From Flavobacterium sp. (lineage in GTDB: Bacteria; Bacteroidota; Bacteroidia; Flavobacteriales; Flavobacteriaceae): a stretch of DNA of 9,009 nucleotides. Of this stretch, positions 1 to 6,575 are shown one piece after another (positions within the stretch are counted from its first letter, which is position 1; every line of letters begins with the position of its first letter). Both the position numbers and the translations under genes were made by a program. The notes under the pieces are model-generated. The model saw only the letters and a program-made list of their open reading frames with translations, was not told where the DNA came from and ran no database searches. The stretch lies in the NCBI GenBank assembly GCA_015478765.1, contig JADMKR010000266.1, positions 1 to 9,009 on the forward strand, read 5' to 3'.

Positions 1-47
1 TGTCTTTTTAATATTGCTGAAATTTCAGCAGGCTTAATTTCTGCCAT
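1..47 (-). CDS. atpA: ATP synthase F1 subunit alpha, N-terminal fragment (runs off left edge)
   Basis: Only the first 15 codons are present; the gene continues past the left edge. The ATG at 47-45 gives MAEIKPAEISAILKR, the typical start of a Bacteroidetes alpha subunit (the N-terminal helix that contacts delta). The alpha subunit forms the alpha3-beta3 catalytic head of F1 in the cytoplasm and carries the non-catalytic nucleotide sites, none of which are visible here. The position directly after atpH, with a 49-nt gap, is the standard order atpB-E-F-H-A, which supports the call more than the short peptide does. Identification rests on the start motif plus gene order. Confidence 0.85.
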   Translation of the reverse strand, partial: MAEIKPAEISAILKR

Positions 48-96
48 AATATTTATAATTTATCTTCTGTATTAATATTGACACCAGAGGTGTTAT

Positions 97-629
97 CTAT
101 TTTGCGAATTCACGCTTTAACGTCTGAAGCCTGTTTGAAACAGATGCATTATATTGCTGATCACCGATACGTAATATAAAACCGCCAATTATCGACGGAT
201 CAACTATGTTGACGATATTGATTTTTTTATCTGAAAAAGTGCTGATTTTTGCACGAACTTTCGATTCCATTTCGCTATCCATAGGAATTGCGGTAGTCAC
301 TTTAGCAACCTCAACTCCCGAAAGTTCATTGAATTGACTATTGTACTGCAACGCCACGTCATCGATATTTCAAAGCGGTTATTAGACAATAACAGCGTAA
401 ATAAACTTCGTGTAACCGGATCGACATCGGCAAAAATTTCTGCAAATGCACTTTCTTTCTTATCGGCACTTATCACGGGATTCTGAATGAAATCGCGTAG
501 CTCAGCATTAGAAGCAACGGTCGATGCGATCAAAGTCATATCTTTATCGACATTGACTTCAACACCTTTTGATCGTGCTGTTTCAAGAATGGCTTTTGCG
601 TATCGCGATGCTGCTCTTGTACCTTTCAT
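97..629 (-). pseudogene. atpH: ATP synthase F1 subunit delta (OSCP), interrupted by a one-base frameshift
   Basis: Delta links the F1 head to the peripheral b stalk. The ATG at 629-627 opens a frame giving MKGTRAASRYAKAILETA, the classic delta N-terminus, and stays delta-like to SNNRFEI near position 366. It then shifts into unrelated residues and ends at a TGA at 297-299. The next frame picks up at once with DDVALQYNSQFNELSGVEVA and runs through the typical C-terminal domain (KINIVNIVDPSIIGGFILRI) to a TAG at 97-99. Adding one base at about 364-366 restores one continuous protein of 177 residues, the usual family length (about 178). No homopolymer or slippery heptamer lies at the break. The start is 2 nt after the atpF stop, implying coupled expression. 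Either this is a sequence error or the strain lacks intact delta; because delta is needed for coupled ATP synthesis, I favour an error. Confidence 0.9.
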
Positions 630-631
630 AA

Positions 632-1147
632 TTAGTTCAGTTTTGCGTCACCAAGCATACGGTCTACAAGTTCCATCTGACGCTCTTTGTTCGACAATTC
701 GTCGCGAAGGATTCTTTCGGCAATTTCAACAGACAGACTTGAAACCTGCTCTTTCAATTGCGCCATAGCGGCATTCTTTTCACTTTCGATCGCAGTTTTA
801 GCCTGCTCAATCATTCTCGCGCCTTCTGTTTGGGCATCAAGCTTTGATTCGGCTATCATTTTTTCGCGCATTTCGCGGGCTTCCTTAAGCATTAGATCGC
901 GTTCGGCCCGAGCCTCCTGCAATATCCTTTTATTGTCGGCCTGTAAATTTTGCATCTCTTTTCGTGCCATATCAGCAGAAAGCAATGCAGAACGAATTCC
1001 TTCTTCTCTTTCGCTTACAGCACCTAAAATTGGTTTCCAGGCATATTTTTTCAAAAGAATTAGAAGGATAACAAATGTTACCAGCATCCAAAAAATAAGT
1101 CCGATTCCTGGATTGATCAATTCTGAACCTGCACTCAGTAATATCAT
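632..1147 (-). CDS. atpF: ATP synthase Fo subunit b
   Basis: Subunit b forms the peripheral stalk that holds delta and the alpha/beta head against rotation. The 171-residue product has one N-terminal membrane helix (about residues 13-32, rich in I, L, V and F), then the conserved juxtamembrane KKYAWKPIL motif (33-41). A long charged, Ala/Glu/Lys/Arg-rich helix follows to the C-terminus, as expected for the right-handed coiled coil. The length suits the family (about 155-175). The short sequence before the helix (MILLSAGSELINPG) differs from the E. coli start but fits Bacteroidetes b subunits. The gene is separated from atpE by a strong hairpin and is followed 2 nt later by atpH. No defects are seen. 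Confidence 0.95.
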   Translation of the reverse strand: MILLSAGSELINPGIGLIFWMLVTFVILLILLKKYAWKPILGAVSEREEGIRSALLSADMARKEMQNLQADNKRILQEARAERDLMLKEAREMREKMIAESKLDAQTEGARMIEQAKTAIESEKNAAMAQLKEQVSSLSVEIAERILRDELSNKERQMELVDRMLGDAKLN

Positions 1148-1175
1148 ATTATATACTTTTTTGAATAATTAAAAA

Positions 1176-1206
1176 CAATTTCCGCAACCAACCGTTGCGG
1201 AAATTG
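1176..1206 (-). terminator. atpE-atpF intergenic hairpin, partial terminator or mRNA-end stabiliser
   Basis: A perfect inverted repeat pairs 1176-1188 with 1194-1206 (13 bp, 5-nt loop), and its outer stem is AT-rich around a GC core. In the operon direction the hairpin begins 11 nt after the atpE stop codon and is followed at once by TTTTT and then AATTATT. That is the layout of an intrinsic terminator, and only this strand has the T tract. Transcription must still reach atpF, atpH and atpA, so termination is probably partial. Alternatively the hairpin may protect the 3' end of a processed atpE message. The structure is directly visible; the function is inferred. Confidence 0.65.
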
Positions 1207-1217
1207 AATAAGTGCTT

Positions 1218-1427
1218 TTATTTTACAAAAGCTCCGAAGATGATTGCAATAAGACCTGCACCTTCGATAAGACCTGCTGCAATTAGCATAGCTCCCTGGA
1301 TCTTTCCGGCAGCCTCAGGCTGACGAGCAATAGCTTCCATGGCTGAACCACCAATTCGACCGATACCAAGACCAACACCTAAAACTGCCAATCCGATTCC
1401 TACGTAAATTAATCCTGCTGATTCCAT
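1218..1427 (-). CDS. atpE: ATP synthase Fo subunit c (proteolipid)
   Basis: This 69-residue two-helix hairpin protein builds the rotating c ring. Helix 1 carries the glycine packing motif GVGLGIG (17-23). The polar loop has the invariant ARQPE (34-38) that contacts the F1 central stalk. Helix 2 holds the ion-binding carboxylate E55 in LIEGAGLIA. Comparison with the sodium-type ring of Ilyobacter tartaricus, aligned on the RQP loop, puts I22 where sodium rings have Gln and G56-A57 where they have Ser-Thr, so proton coupling is expected. The ATG at 1427 gives the standard length. It lies 31 nt after atpB and is followed by a strong hairpin that may raise its expression relative to downstream genes, as fits a subunit needed in many copies per enzyme. 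Confidence 0.97.
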   Translation of the reverse strand: MESAGLIYVGIGLAVLGVGLGIGRIGGSAMEAIARQPEAAGKIQGAMLIAAGLIEGAGLIAIIFGAFVK

Positions 1428-1458
1428 TTTTTAAATTTAACGGGTTTATAAATAATTA

Positions 1459-2568
1459 TTAATGATGTTCCTCATGAACTGCCATTCCAATGAACAGCGC
1501 AGTCAGAACGGTAAAGATATAAGCTTGCAATGCTGCAACCAATAATTCAAGAACAGAAACAAATAACGCCAATGCAACCGATGCCGGCGCGATAGCAAGA
1601 GATTTGAACATAAATACCAACGAAACCAAACTTAAGATCATGATGTGGCCTGCGGTAATATTCGCAAAAAGTCGCATCATCAAAGCAAACGGTTTTGTTA
1701 GCAACCCCAGGAATTCGACCGGGATCATAATAGGTAACAACCAAACGGGAACCCCTGGCGGCTTAAAGACGTGTCCCCAGTATGATTTATTTCCGTTAAT
1801 AGTTACAGTAACGAAGGTGATGAAAGCCAATACCAAAGTAACAGCTATATTACCGGTAACGTTAGCACCTCCGGGAAAAAGCGGAACCAATCCGAGAAGG
1901 TTGTTAATCCAGATAAAAAAGAACATGGTCAATAACAAAGGCAGGAATTTGGCTGCCTTAGCATGGCCAATATTCGGTATGGCAACTTCGTCCCGTATAA
2001 AAAGTATGATCGGTTCTGTGAAAGATGCTATTCCGGAAGGAACCCCATTATTTCTCGCATAGGCTTTTCGGGTACCCACAAAAATCAACATGATAACTAC
2101 AATCGAAACCAGTATTCCGGCTACATTCTTAGTTATCGATAAATCAATGTATTTATTATCAAGTCCCGAGAACAAATCGCCTATGTTGGCACGTTGTACA
2201 TTCGGATCGGTAGAAGTGACGCGCCCATGGCTCATGATAAATCCCTCGTATTCGTGGCCATGCGCAACTTTATTCGACATGAAAGTCAGAAGTTCACCGT
2301 TGGAAATCAATATTACCGGTAACGGAATCGAAACATGATGCTCCTCGCCCGCCTCATCAACAGTTGTCCACAAATGCCATTCATTTGAATCCGAAATATG
2401 ATGCATAATCATCTCAACCGCATTAAACTCCTTTTCTTCATCGACCAACCCTGTCATTTGAGCTGCCGACTCCTCGTGTTGCGGAAGTTGACCATAAACC
2501 ACGTTTGATGCGAAAATAATCAGAAAAAAGAAAGATATGATAAGATAATTTACACCCCGCTTTTGCAT
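1459..2568 (-). CDS. atpB: ATP synthase Fo subunit a, long Bacteroidetes form with signal peptide
   Basis: Subunit a forms the proton half-channels beside the c ring. At 369 residues it is about 100 longer than the E. coli protein (271). The extra part is a Sec-type signal peptide (K3-R4, hydrophobic 8-20, likely cleavage after VYG at 26) and an acidic, His-rich region to about 145 containing a HISDSNEWHLW-type motif seen in Bacteroidetes homologues. The membrane core follows. Essential residues are present: R299 in MMRLFANITAGH (E. coli R210), N303 (N214) and Q348 in LQAYIF (Q252). H308 and E341 occupy the places of E. coli E219 and H245, the known reciprocal swap also found in mitochondria. 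The ATG at 2568 precedes the signal peptide; an exact TAnnTTTG box lies 25 nt upstream. Confidence 0.96.
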   Translation of the reverse strand: MQKRGVNYLIISFFFLIIFASNVVYGQLPQHEESAAQMTGLVDEEKEFNAVEMIMHHISDSNEWHLWTTVDEAGEEHHVSIPLPVILISNGELLTFMSNKVAHGHEYEGFIMSHGRVTSTDPNVQRANIGDLFSGLDNKYIDLSITKNVAGILVSIVVIMLIFVGTRKAYARNNGVPSGIASFTEPIILFIRDEVAIPNIGHAKAAKFLPLLLTMFFFIWINNLLGLVPLFPGGANVTGNIAVTLVLAFITFVTVTINGNKSYWGHVFKPPGVPVWLLPIMIPVEFLGLLTKPFALMMRLFANITAGHIMILSLVSLVFMFKSLAIAPASVALALFVSVLELLVAALQAYIFTVLTALFIGMAVHEEHH

Positions 2569-2593
2569 TATTTGTACTTTTTTTAAATCTCGG

Positions 2594-2601
2594 CAAAGGT
2601 A
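2594..2601 (-). promoter_or_regulatory. Candidate -7 box of an internal promoter before atpB
   Basis: In the 68-nt gap between the upstream membrane-protein gene and atpB, the minus strand reads TACCTTTG, an exact match to the Bacteroidetes -7 consensus TAnnTTTG. Initiation a few bases downstream would leave a leader of about 20 nt before the atpB ATG. No clean -33 TTTG is seen at the usual spacing of about 19 nt: a GTTTG occurs but is about 29 nt away, and a T-rich run (TTTTTTT) lies between. This is the largest gap among the ATP synthase genes, so an internal start here is plausible but unproven. Confidence 0.45.
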
Positions 2602-2636
2602 ATGTATTTATTTTCTAAAAAAAGTCTTCCCAAACA

Positions 2637-3017
2637 TTATTTTTGATAGTAATTAAGGGTTTTAAGACATAAATAAATGCTAAAAAATAAATTAGCCAGG
2701 TAGGCCACCGAAAAGTTGAGCATCAACCACTTATGCAACGGAGTACTTCTGCTAAGTATCGAAAGTAACAGTACGATAAGGAGAATCTTGACAAACATGA
2801 ATGCTATGAAAACAAATCCCGCCCGACCTATATTAATGCGTGCTATCAAATCAAACAAAAAAATCAAAAGTAGATTAACCGAAAAGAAGAAAACGTGGGA
2901 AATAGCAATGAAACTACGCGAAACTATTTCGGATTTCACCAGTAGCAAATTCAATGCAACCAACACCGCCGTAAAAATCAGCAACTTTATTGCAGATCGC
3001 CCAAAATTACTTAACAT
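2637..3017 (-). CDS. Four-helix membrane protein in the AtpI position (DUF6168-like)
   Basis: The 126-residue, very hydrophobic protein has four predicted membrane helices at about 11-27, 36-58, 66-88 and 99-119, with a short cytoplasmic start. A lysine (K77) lies within helix 3. I do not recognise a strong family motif. From memory it resembles the DUF6168 proteins that sit at this place in flavobacterial ATP synthase operons, but I could not check this. Length, helix number and position (between atpZ and atpB) match AtpI, the accessory protein that helps assemble the c ring in other bacteria, so an AtpI-like assembly role is a reasonable inference. The ATG at 3017 overlaps the end of atpZ by 11 nt, consistent with translational coupling. 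Confidence 0.8.
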   Translation of the reverse strand: MLSNFGRSAIKLLIFTAVLVALNLLLVKSEIVSRSFIAISHVFFFSVNLLLIFLFDLIARINIGRAGFVFIAFMFVKILLIVLLLSILSRSTPLHKWLMLNFSVAYLANLFFSIYLCLKTLNYYQK

Positions 3018-3234
3018 TCTTTACGCTTCTATAGAGATTATATAAAGATAATAACACGCCAATCACCGACAGAATTGCCGTCACAACAAGTTTTTCATGA
3101 CCCATGCGATTGTCGATATATTTCCCAACCAGAACGAAAACAACTATGGTCGCTGCCATCTGAAATACATATCCCGAGAATTTGATATAGTTGTTAAGCG
3201 GTTTTGTGTTAAGCTTTTTCTTCTTTTCGCTCAT
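3007..3234 (-). CDS. atpZ: AtpZ/AtpI family accessory protein of the F1Fo ATP synthase
   Basis: This small protein (75 residues) has a lysine-rich cytoplasmic start (KKKK at 4-7) and two membrane helices (about 21-37 and 47-67) joined by a short loop with the family signature G37-x3-D41 (VGKYIDNRMG). This is the ATPase_gene1/AtpZ pattern (Pfam PF09527 from memory), a protein encoded at the head of many atp operons and linked to ATP synthase assembly or Mg2+ handling. The ATG at 3234 lies inside the end of the bactofilin gene (26-nt overlap), and its own end overlaps the next gene by 11 nt. Such tight packing suggests coupled translation. The exact biochemical role is not settled even for better studied members. 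Confidence 0.85.
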   Translation of the reverse strand: MSEKKKKLNTKPLNNYIKFSGYVFQMAATIVVFVLVGKYIDNRMGHEKLVVTAILSVIGVLLSLYNLYRSVKNVK

Positions 3235-3610
3235 GGGGTGGCAGATTTTTTATTTGCGGTTTCATAACACATGACGCACTGAACTCGGCTCCGGGTTCCA
3301 CCGATAGTTTGCCACAAATAACCTCGCCGTAGATATGGGCTTTCGATTTGACATTTAAAATTTCAATTACCTGGATTTTCCCTTCGAACGTTCCTTCGAT
3401 ATCGGCGTTTCGGCAAATTATGTCACCGGTTACAGAACCCGCCGGACCAATGACAATCTTGCCGGTCGACTGAAAATTGCCGTCTAGATTGCCGTCGAGC
3501 CTGAAATCGGCTTGCGAACTAATATCGCCCCGAATGGTGGTTCCTTCAACAAGACGGTTAGTTTTTCCAAGTAGGTCGGTATAGGATTTCTTCGGACTCT
3601 TATCGAACAT
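3209..3610 (-). CDS. Bactofilin (polymer-forming cytoskeletal protein)
   Basis: Bactofilins self-assemble without nucleotide into filaments through a right-handed beta-helix. The 133-residue product has the family layout: a short disordered start, then a core (about 20-115) of short repeats spaced by Gly/Asp/Asn turns, including VEGTTIRGDI, DGNLDGNF, GSVTGDI, EGTFEGKI and AHIYGEV, then a charged tail (HERKEEKA). The ATG at 3610 is 1 nt after the sprE-like stop codon, and its last 26 nt also encode the start of atpZ, so it is transcribed between a secretion lipoprotein and ATP synthase genes. Bactofilins elsewhere shape cell wall sites or position partner proteins; a role in this cell envelope is inferred from neighbours only. 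Confidence 0.92.
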   Translation of the reverse strand: MFDKSPKKSYTDLLGKTNRLVEGTTIRGDISSQADFRLDGNLDGNFQSTGKIVIGPAGSVTGDIICRNADIEGTFEGKIQVIEILNVKSKAHIYGEVICGKLSVEPGAEFSASCVMKPQIKNLPPHERKEEKA

Positions 3611-3611
3611 G

Positions 3612-6461
3612 TTATCGTTTTTTTACTTCCTGCGGCGGTTGCATCGACTGTGATGGCTGCTGGCGCGTAGGTTGGGCCGGTGTACTTCCCGGAGAGCCCG
3701 GCGGCAGGTAATTAGGTGTTGGCGGTGCAGCATCTTGACGGGTTGCAGGAGCCGCTTTTCCGGCGCGCGGTTGAATCGGCGCCTCGTTCACTTTTTGCTG
3801 CTGTACTTTGTTGATCACCGGAGGCGGTCCTTCGACTGCCGGTTTTTTTGGATCGGCAAGATATTCCTCCAAGTTTTTCTTTATCTGTACAATTTTATAG
3901 TTATCCGATGAAATGACAATCGGATCCAACTTTATCTTGTAATCCTTGTATTCGGCCAAAACCGTTGCGATACCTTTGGCACTTTCTTCGGTATGGATTC
4001 CGTGGATTACGACAAAATCGTCGTCCATCGTGTAAATATCATACGATTGGGACAATTGTTCAGAAGTTCTTTCCGATATGAACTTCTTCAGTTTGTCCTG
4101 CAATGCTTTAACATCCTTATTGCCCGGCTTTGAACGATACAGGATTTTCCAGCTCATTGGCTCCGATGCATTAAACTGCAAATATTCCAGCCATGGCACG
4201 TCTTCCCGCAGAATTCGTTCTGCCTGCTTTCCTTCGTCTTGATTCGGATAGCTCAACGCAACGTAATTGAGTGCCGCTTTATAATCTTGAAGTCCTTTTA
4301 ATTTACCGGTGGTATGTGCCTTCAACAATTCAAATTTGGAGGCGATTTCCTCACCCGTATATTGATCTACAGCAATATCCAATTGTTCCAACACGTTCCG
4401 ATAATCACCTTTTTCGTACTCTTTAAATAGATTGTTGTATGCTTCTTCAGGTGTGAGTACGTTTGATTGCCCTGCTTCTGTGTTGCTAATTATTTGCGCG
4501 TATCTCGATTCAGGATACTGTGAAAGAATCCGTTGCTTCATCGACGTCATTTTTGACGGGTCGATAATTTCGTAAATTTTATAAAGATTATACAACGATG
4601 GCAGAACCAGCCGCTCTTCAGGATTGTTTTGCAAAAGCGCCTCAAGTTTGTCGGCTGCGCGTTGATATTCCTTGAATTTCTCTTTATAAATGACACCTAG
4701 CTGATAATATGCGAAATTGCGCTCCGTTCCGAGACTGTCAATGGTCGCAGGCGAAGTGGGAAGCTGCGAAATATAGAATTCAGGTGTGTAGCGAGCATCG
4801 GCGACGGCAGATTGTTGTTCCAATGCCATTTGTTGGTCGGGCGTCAGCTCAGCCGTTTCGTCCTCAACGCTAGAGGATTTGTTGCCTTTGATTGTTCGCC
4901 AGTTAGGCACATAAGGCCGATCACCCCAATTCTTGCGGAATTCGGTTTTGCCAAATGCGACTGTCGACGGATTGTAAAAATAAAATGAACCTGGTTTCCC
5001 CGACGATGAGCGGGCAGGGACGTCGGCCACAGATGGCGACCTGCGGCTTGCTGAAGAAATCTCACGTGCGCTGGCGATATCATCTTGGCCAAAAACTCCA
5101 GCATTGCGATTTTCCTGTGCGATGCGTTCTTTCTCGGCGGCGGCCGCCTTTTCTTCGTCTTCCTTCTTCAATTTGCTAATGTACTCCTCATAATACGCCA
5201 CTTGCTGCGAATCACTCATGGCAAGCACATTCAAAATGCTGTCATTGCGAGTTGCAATGCCTTCGTATTTGATGACATCGGTTAAATTCTCACGTTTTTT
5301 ACGGATCAGGTTAAACTCGCGGGTGCGGGGTTTCAAATGAACCATCGTACTGTCAAAGTATTTTCCGGCAGTGACATACTTGGCTTCATCAAAATAAATA
5401 TCGGCCAGGTTGCGATAGTTCGACGCGTTCAGATAAGCGTCCTGCGACATGGCGTCGAGTGATTTATTATAGTAAACTTTTGCCTGTGAAGGTTTTTTCC
5501 TAGTGTCGTAGAACAGCGCCATTTCGTGATTGAGCACATCCAGATGCGGACGGTTCTCACGGTCCCTGAGCAATTCGTTGAACTTTTCGGTAAATGCCAA
5601 TGTATCGCCTTTCACATAATCGAAATGTTTTGCCTGGCGTGCATGGGATTGGATGACGTACATTCGGGGCGAATTCCTGTTCATGTCAATAACGTCCTGA
5701 TAAGCGGCGTACGCACTGTCCTTTAATCCCATCCCGTCGTATAATTGGCCTGTGATAAAACGGTAGCGTGCTTTTTCCTCGTCCGATTTGGTGAATTCTG
5801 TTGCGCGTCGCAGCCTGACCACGGCGCTGTCTGTTTCCTGCAGATTTAGGAATGCCTGTGCCAAGGCGGCATTCGCATCGGCGTAAATCTGGTCTTTGAA
5901 CTTTATTTCCGAAAGTAATTTACGAAGATTTTTTACCGCCAGTGCGTCGTTTTCCATGCGCATGTTGGTCTTCTCGCGCCATACTTTCACTTCGTGGATC
6001 TTATCGCTGGTCGGGTATTTATACAATACGTAATTGAATGCTTCCAGTGCCGGAACGTAGCGTTTGTCGTAATACCGCGCTTTCCCCAGCATCAGGTGCG
6101 CTTCATCCATCTGCGGATTTTTCTCGCTGCCGCCAATGTTCATTGAATGCTTTTGAATCGCTTTGATCGCCTTTTCTTCAGCTCGTTCAAAATTTGGATT
6201 TTTGGTCTGGCCGGGCATCATCTCAGCTTCGTCGCGTTGCATCCGTTCCACCGGAAGAACTTCCCAGTAATTGTCGTAGTAGGTACCTTTCAATTCGTTG
6301 ATGCCGGCATCAAGCGCCAATCCACCATTGTAAAGAATGTTGTATTTGGTGCTTAAAGCGTGCGAATTCCTGGAAATGAATGAGTTCCTTTTTGTGGAAC
6401 AAGCTATGATAAAACACAGTATTCCAAGCAAAAAGGTATATTTTAATAGGGTGGTTTTCAA
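3612..6461 (-). CDS. sprE: SprE/PorW-like TPR lipoprotein of type IX secretion and gliding
   Basis: The 949-residue product starts with a lipoprotein signal: M1-K2, hydrophobic 4-19, lipobox IIAC with the lipidated cysteine at 21. Next come SprE-typical residues (RNSHALSTKYNILYNGG, PVERM). TPR-type helical repeats fill about 100-380, then a charged coiled stretch near 425-450, a serine-rich linker and the conserved FYFYNPSTVAFGKTEF block near 490. Further TPRs cover about 575-750, then an alpha/beta region (816-869, FVVIHGIHTEESAKGI), then a Pro/Gln-rich tail (870-949). In Flavobacterium johnsoniae and Porphyromonas gingivalis, SprE/PorW is a periplasm-facing lipoprotein needed for type IX secretion (and gliding in the former). 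The start is TTG at 6461; the only nearby ATG is out of frame and stops after two codons. It is the first gene of the ATP synthase series, 1 nt before the bactofilin. Confidence 0.9.
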   Translation of the reverse strand: MKTTLLKYTFLLGILCFIIACSTKRNSFISRNSHALSTKYNILYNGGLALDAGINELKGTYYDNYWEVLPVERMQRDEAEMMPGQTKNPNFERAEEKAIKAIQKHSMNIGGSEKNPQMDEAHLMLGKARYYDKRYVPALEAFNYVLYKYPTSDKIHEVKVWREKTNMRMENDALAVKNLRKLLSEIKFKDQIYADANAALAQAFLNLQETDSAVVRLRRATEFTKSDEEKARYRFITGQLYDGMGLKDSAYAAYQDVIDMNRNSPRMYVIQSHARQAKHFDYVKGDTLAFTEKFNELLRDRENRPHLDVLNHEMALFYDTRKKPSQAKVYYNKSLDAMSQDAYLNASNYRNLADIYFDEAKYVTAGKYFDSTMVHLKPRTREFNLIRKKRENLTDVIKYEGIATRNDSILNVLAMSDSQQVAYYEEYISKLKKEDEEKAAAAEKERIAQENRNAGVFGQDDIASAREISSASRRSPSVADVPARSSSGKPGSFYFYNPSTVAFGKTEFRKNWGDRPYVPNWRTIKGNKSSSVEDETAELTPDQQMALEQQSAVADARYTPEFYISQLPTSPATIDSLGTERNFAYYQLGVIYKEKFKEYQRAADKLEALLQNNPEERLVLPSLYNLYKIYEIIDPSKMTSMKQRILSQYPESRYAQIISNTEAGQSNVLTPEEAYNNLFKEYEKGDYRNVLEQLDIAVDQYTGEEIASKFELLKAHTTGKLKGLQDYKAALNYVALSYPNQDEGKQAERILREDVPWLEYLQFNASEPMSWKILYRSKPGNKDVKALQDKLKKFISERTSEQLSQSYDIYTMDDDFVVIHGIHTEESAKGIATVLAEYKDYKIKLDPIVISSDNYKIVQIKKNLEEYLADPKKPAVEGPPPVINKVQQQKVNEAPIQPRAGKAAPATRQDAAPPTPNYLPPGSPGSTPAQPTRQQPSQSMQPPQEVKKR

Positions 6462-6515
6462 TTTATAGCATTTAAGTCCTAAACTTTTAAAATCCGCATT
6501 TAGTATATAGACTGG

Positions 6516-6548
6516 TAAAAATACATTTCTTTTCGAGATGGTGAAAAA
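6516..6548 (-). promoter_or_regulatory. Weak candidate promoter for the sprE-bactofilin-atp series
   Basis: On the minus strand TATTTTTA (6523-6516) resembles the Bacteroidetes -7 box TAnnTTTG, differing at the last base. A TTTTTC (6548-6543) sits 19 nt upstream, at the expected -33 distance. The predicted start would leave a leader of about 50 nt before the TTG codon. The region is AT-rich and lies past the end of the structured element, which fits a promoter location. Neither box is exact, so this is only a candidate. Confidence 0.25.
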
Positions 6549-6575
6549 TTATATTCGGATTTTGAATTTGATCCT

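Noticed and set aside
81..93. Small hairpin (ACACC/GGTGT) between atpH and atpA
   Set aside because: The stem is only 5 bp with a 3-nt loop and no adjacent T run; too weak to call a terminator or regulator.
97..357. Separate short gene starting with GTG in the atpH region
   Set aside because: It is the C-terminal half of delta in a shifted frame; its GTG is the valine codon of DDVAL, not a separate start.
687..1172. 161-residue plus-strand frame opposite atpF
   Set aside because: It is the complement of a strongly supported subunit b gene, is Ser/Ile-rich with no recognisable motif, and is an antisense shadow of the coiled-coil codons.
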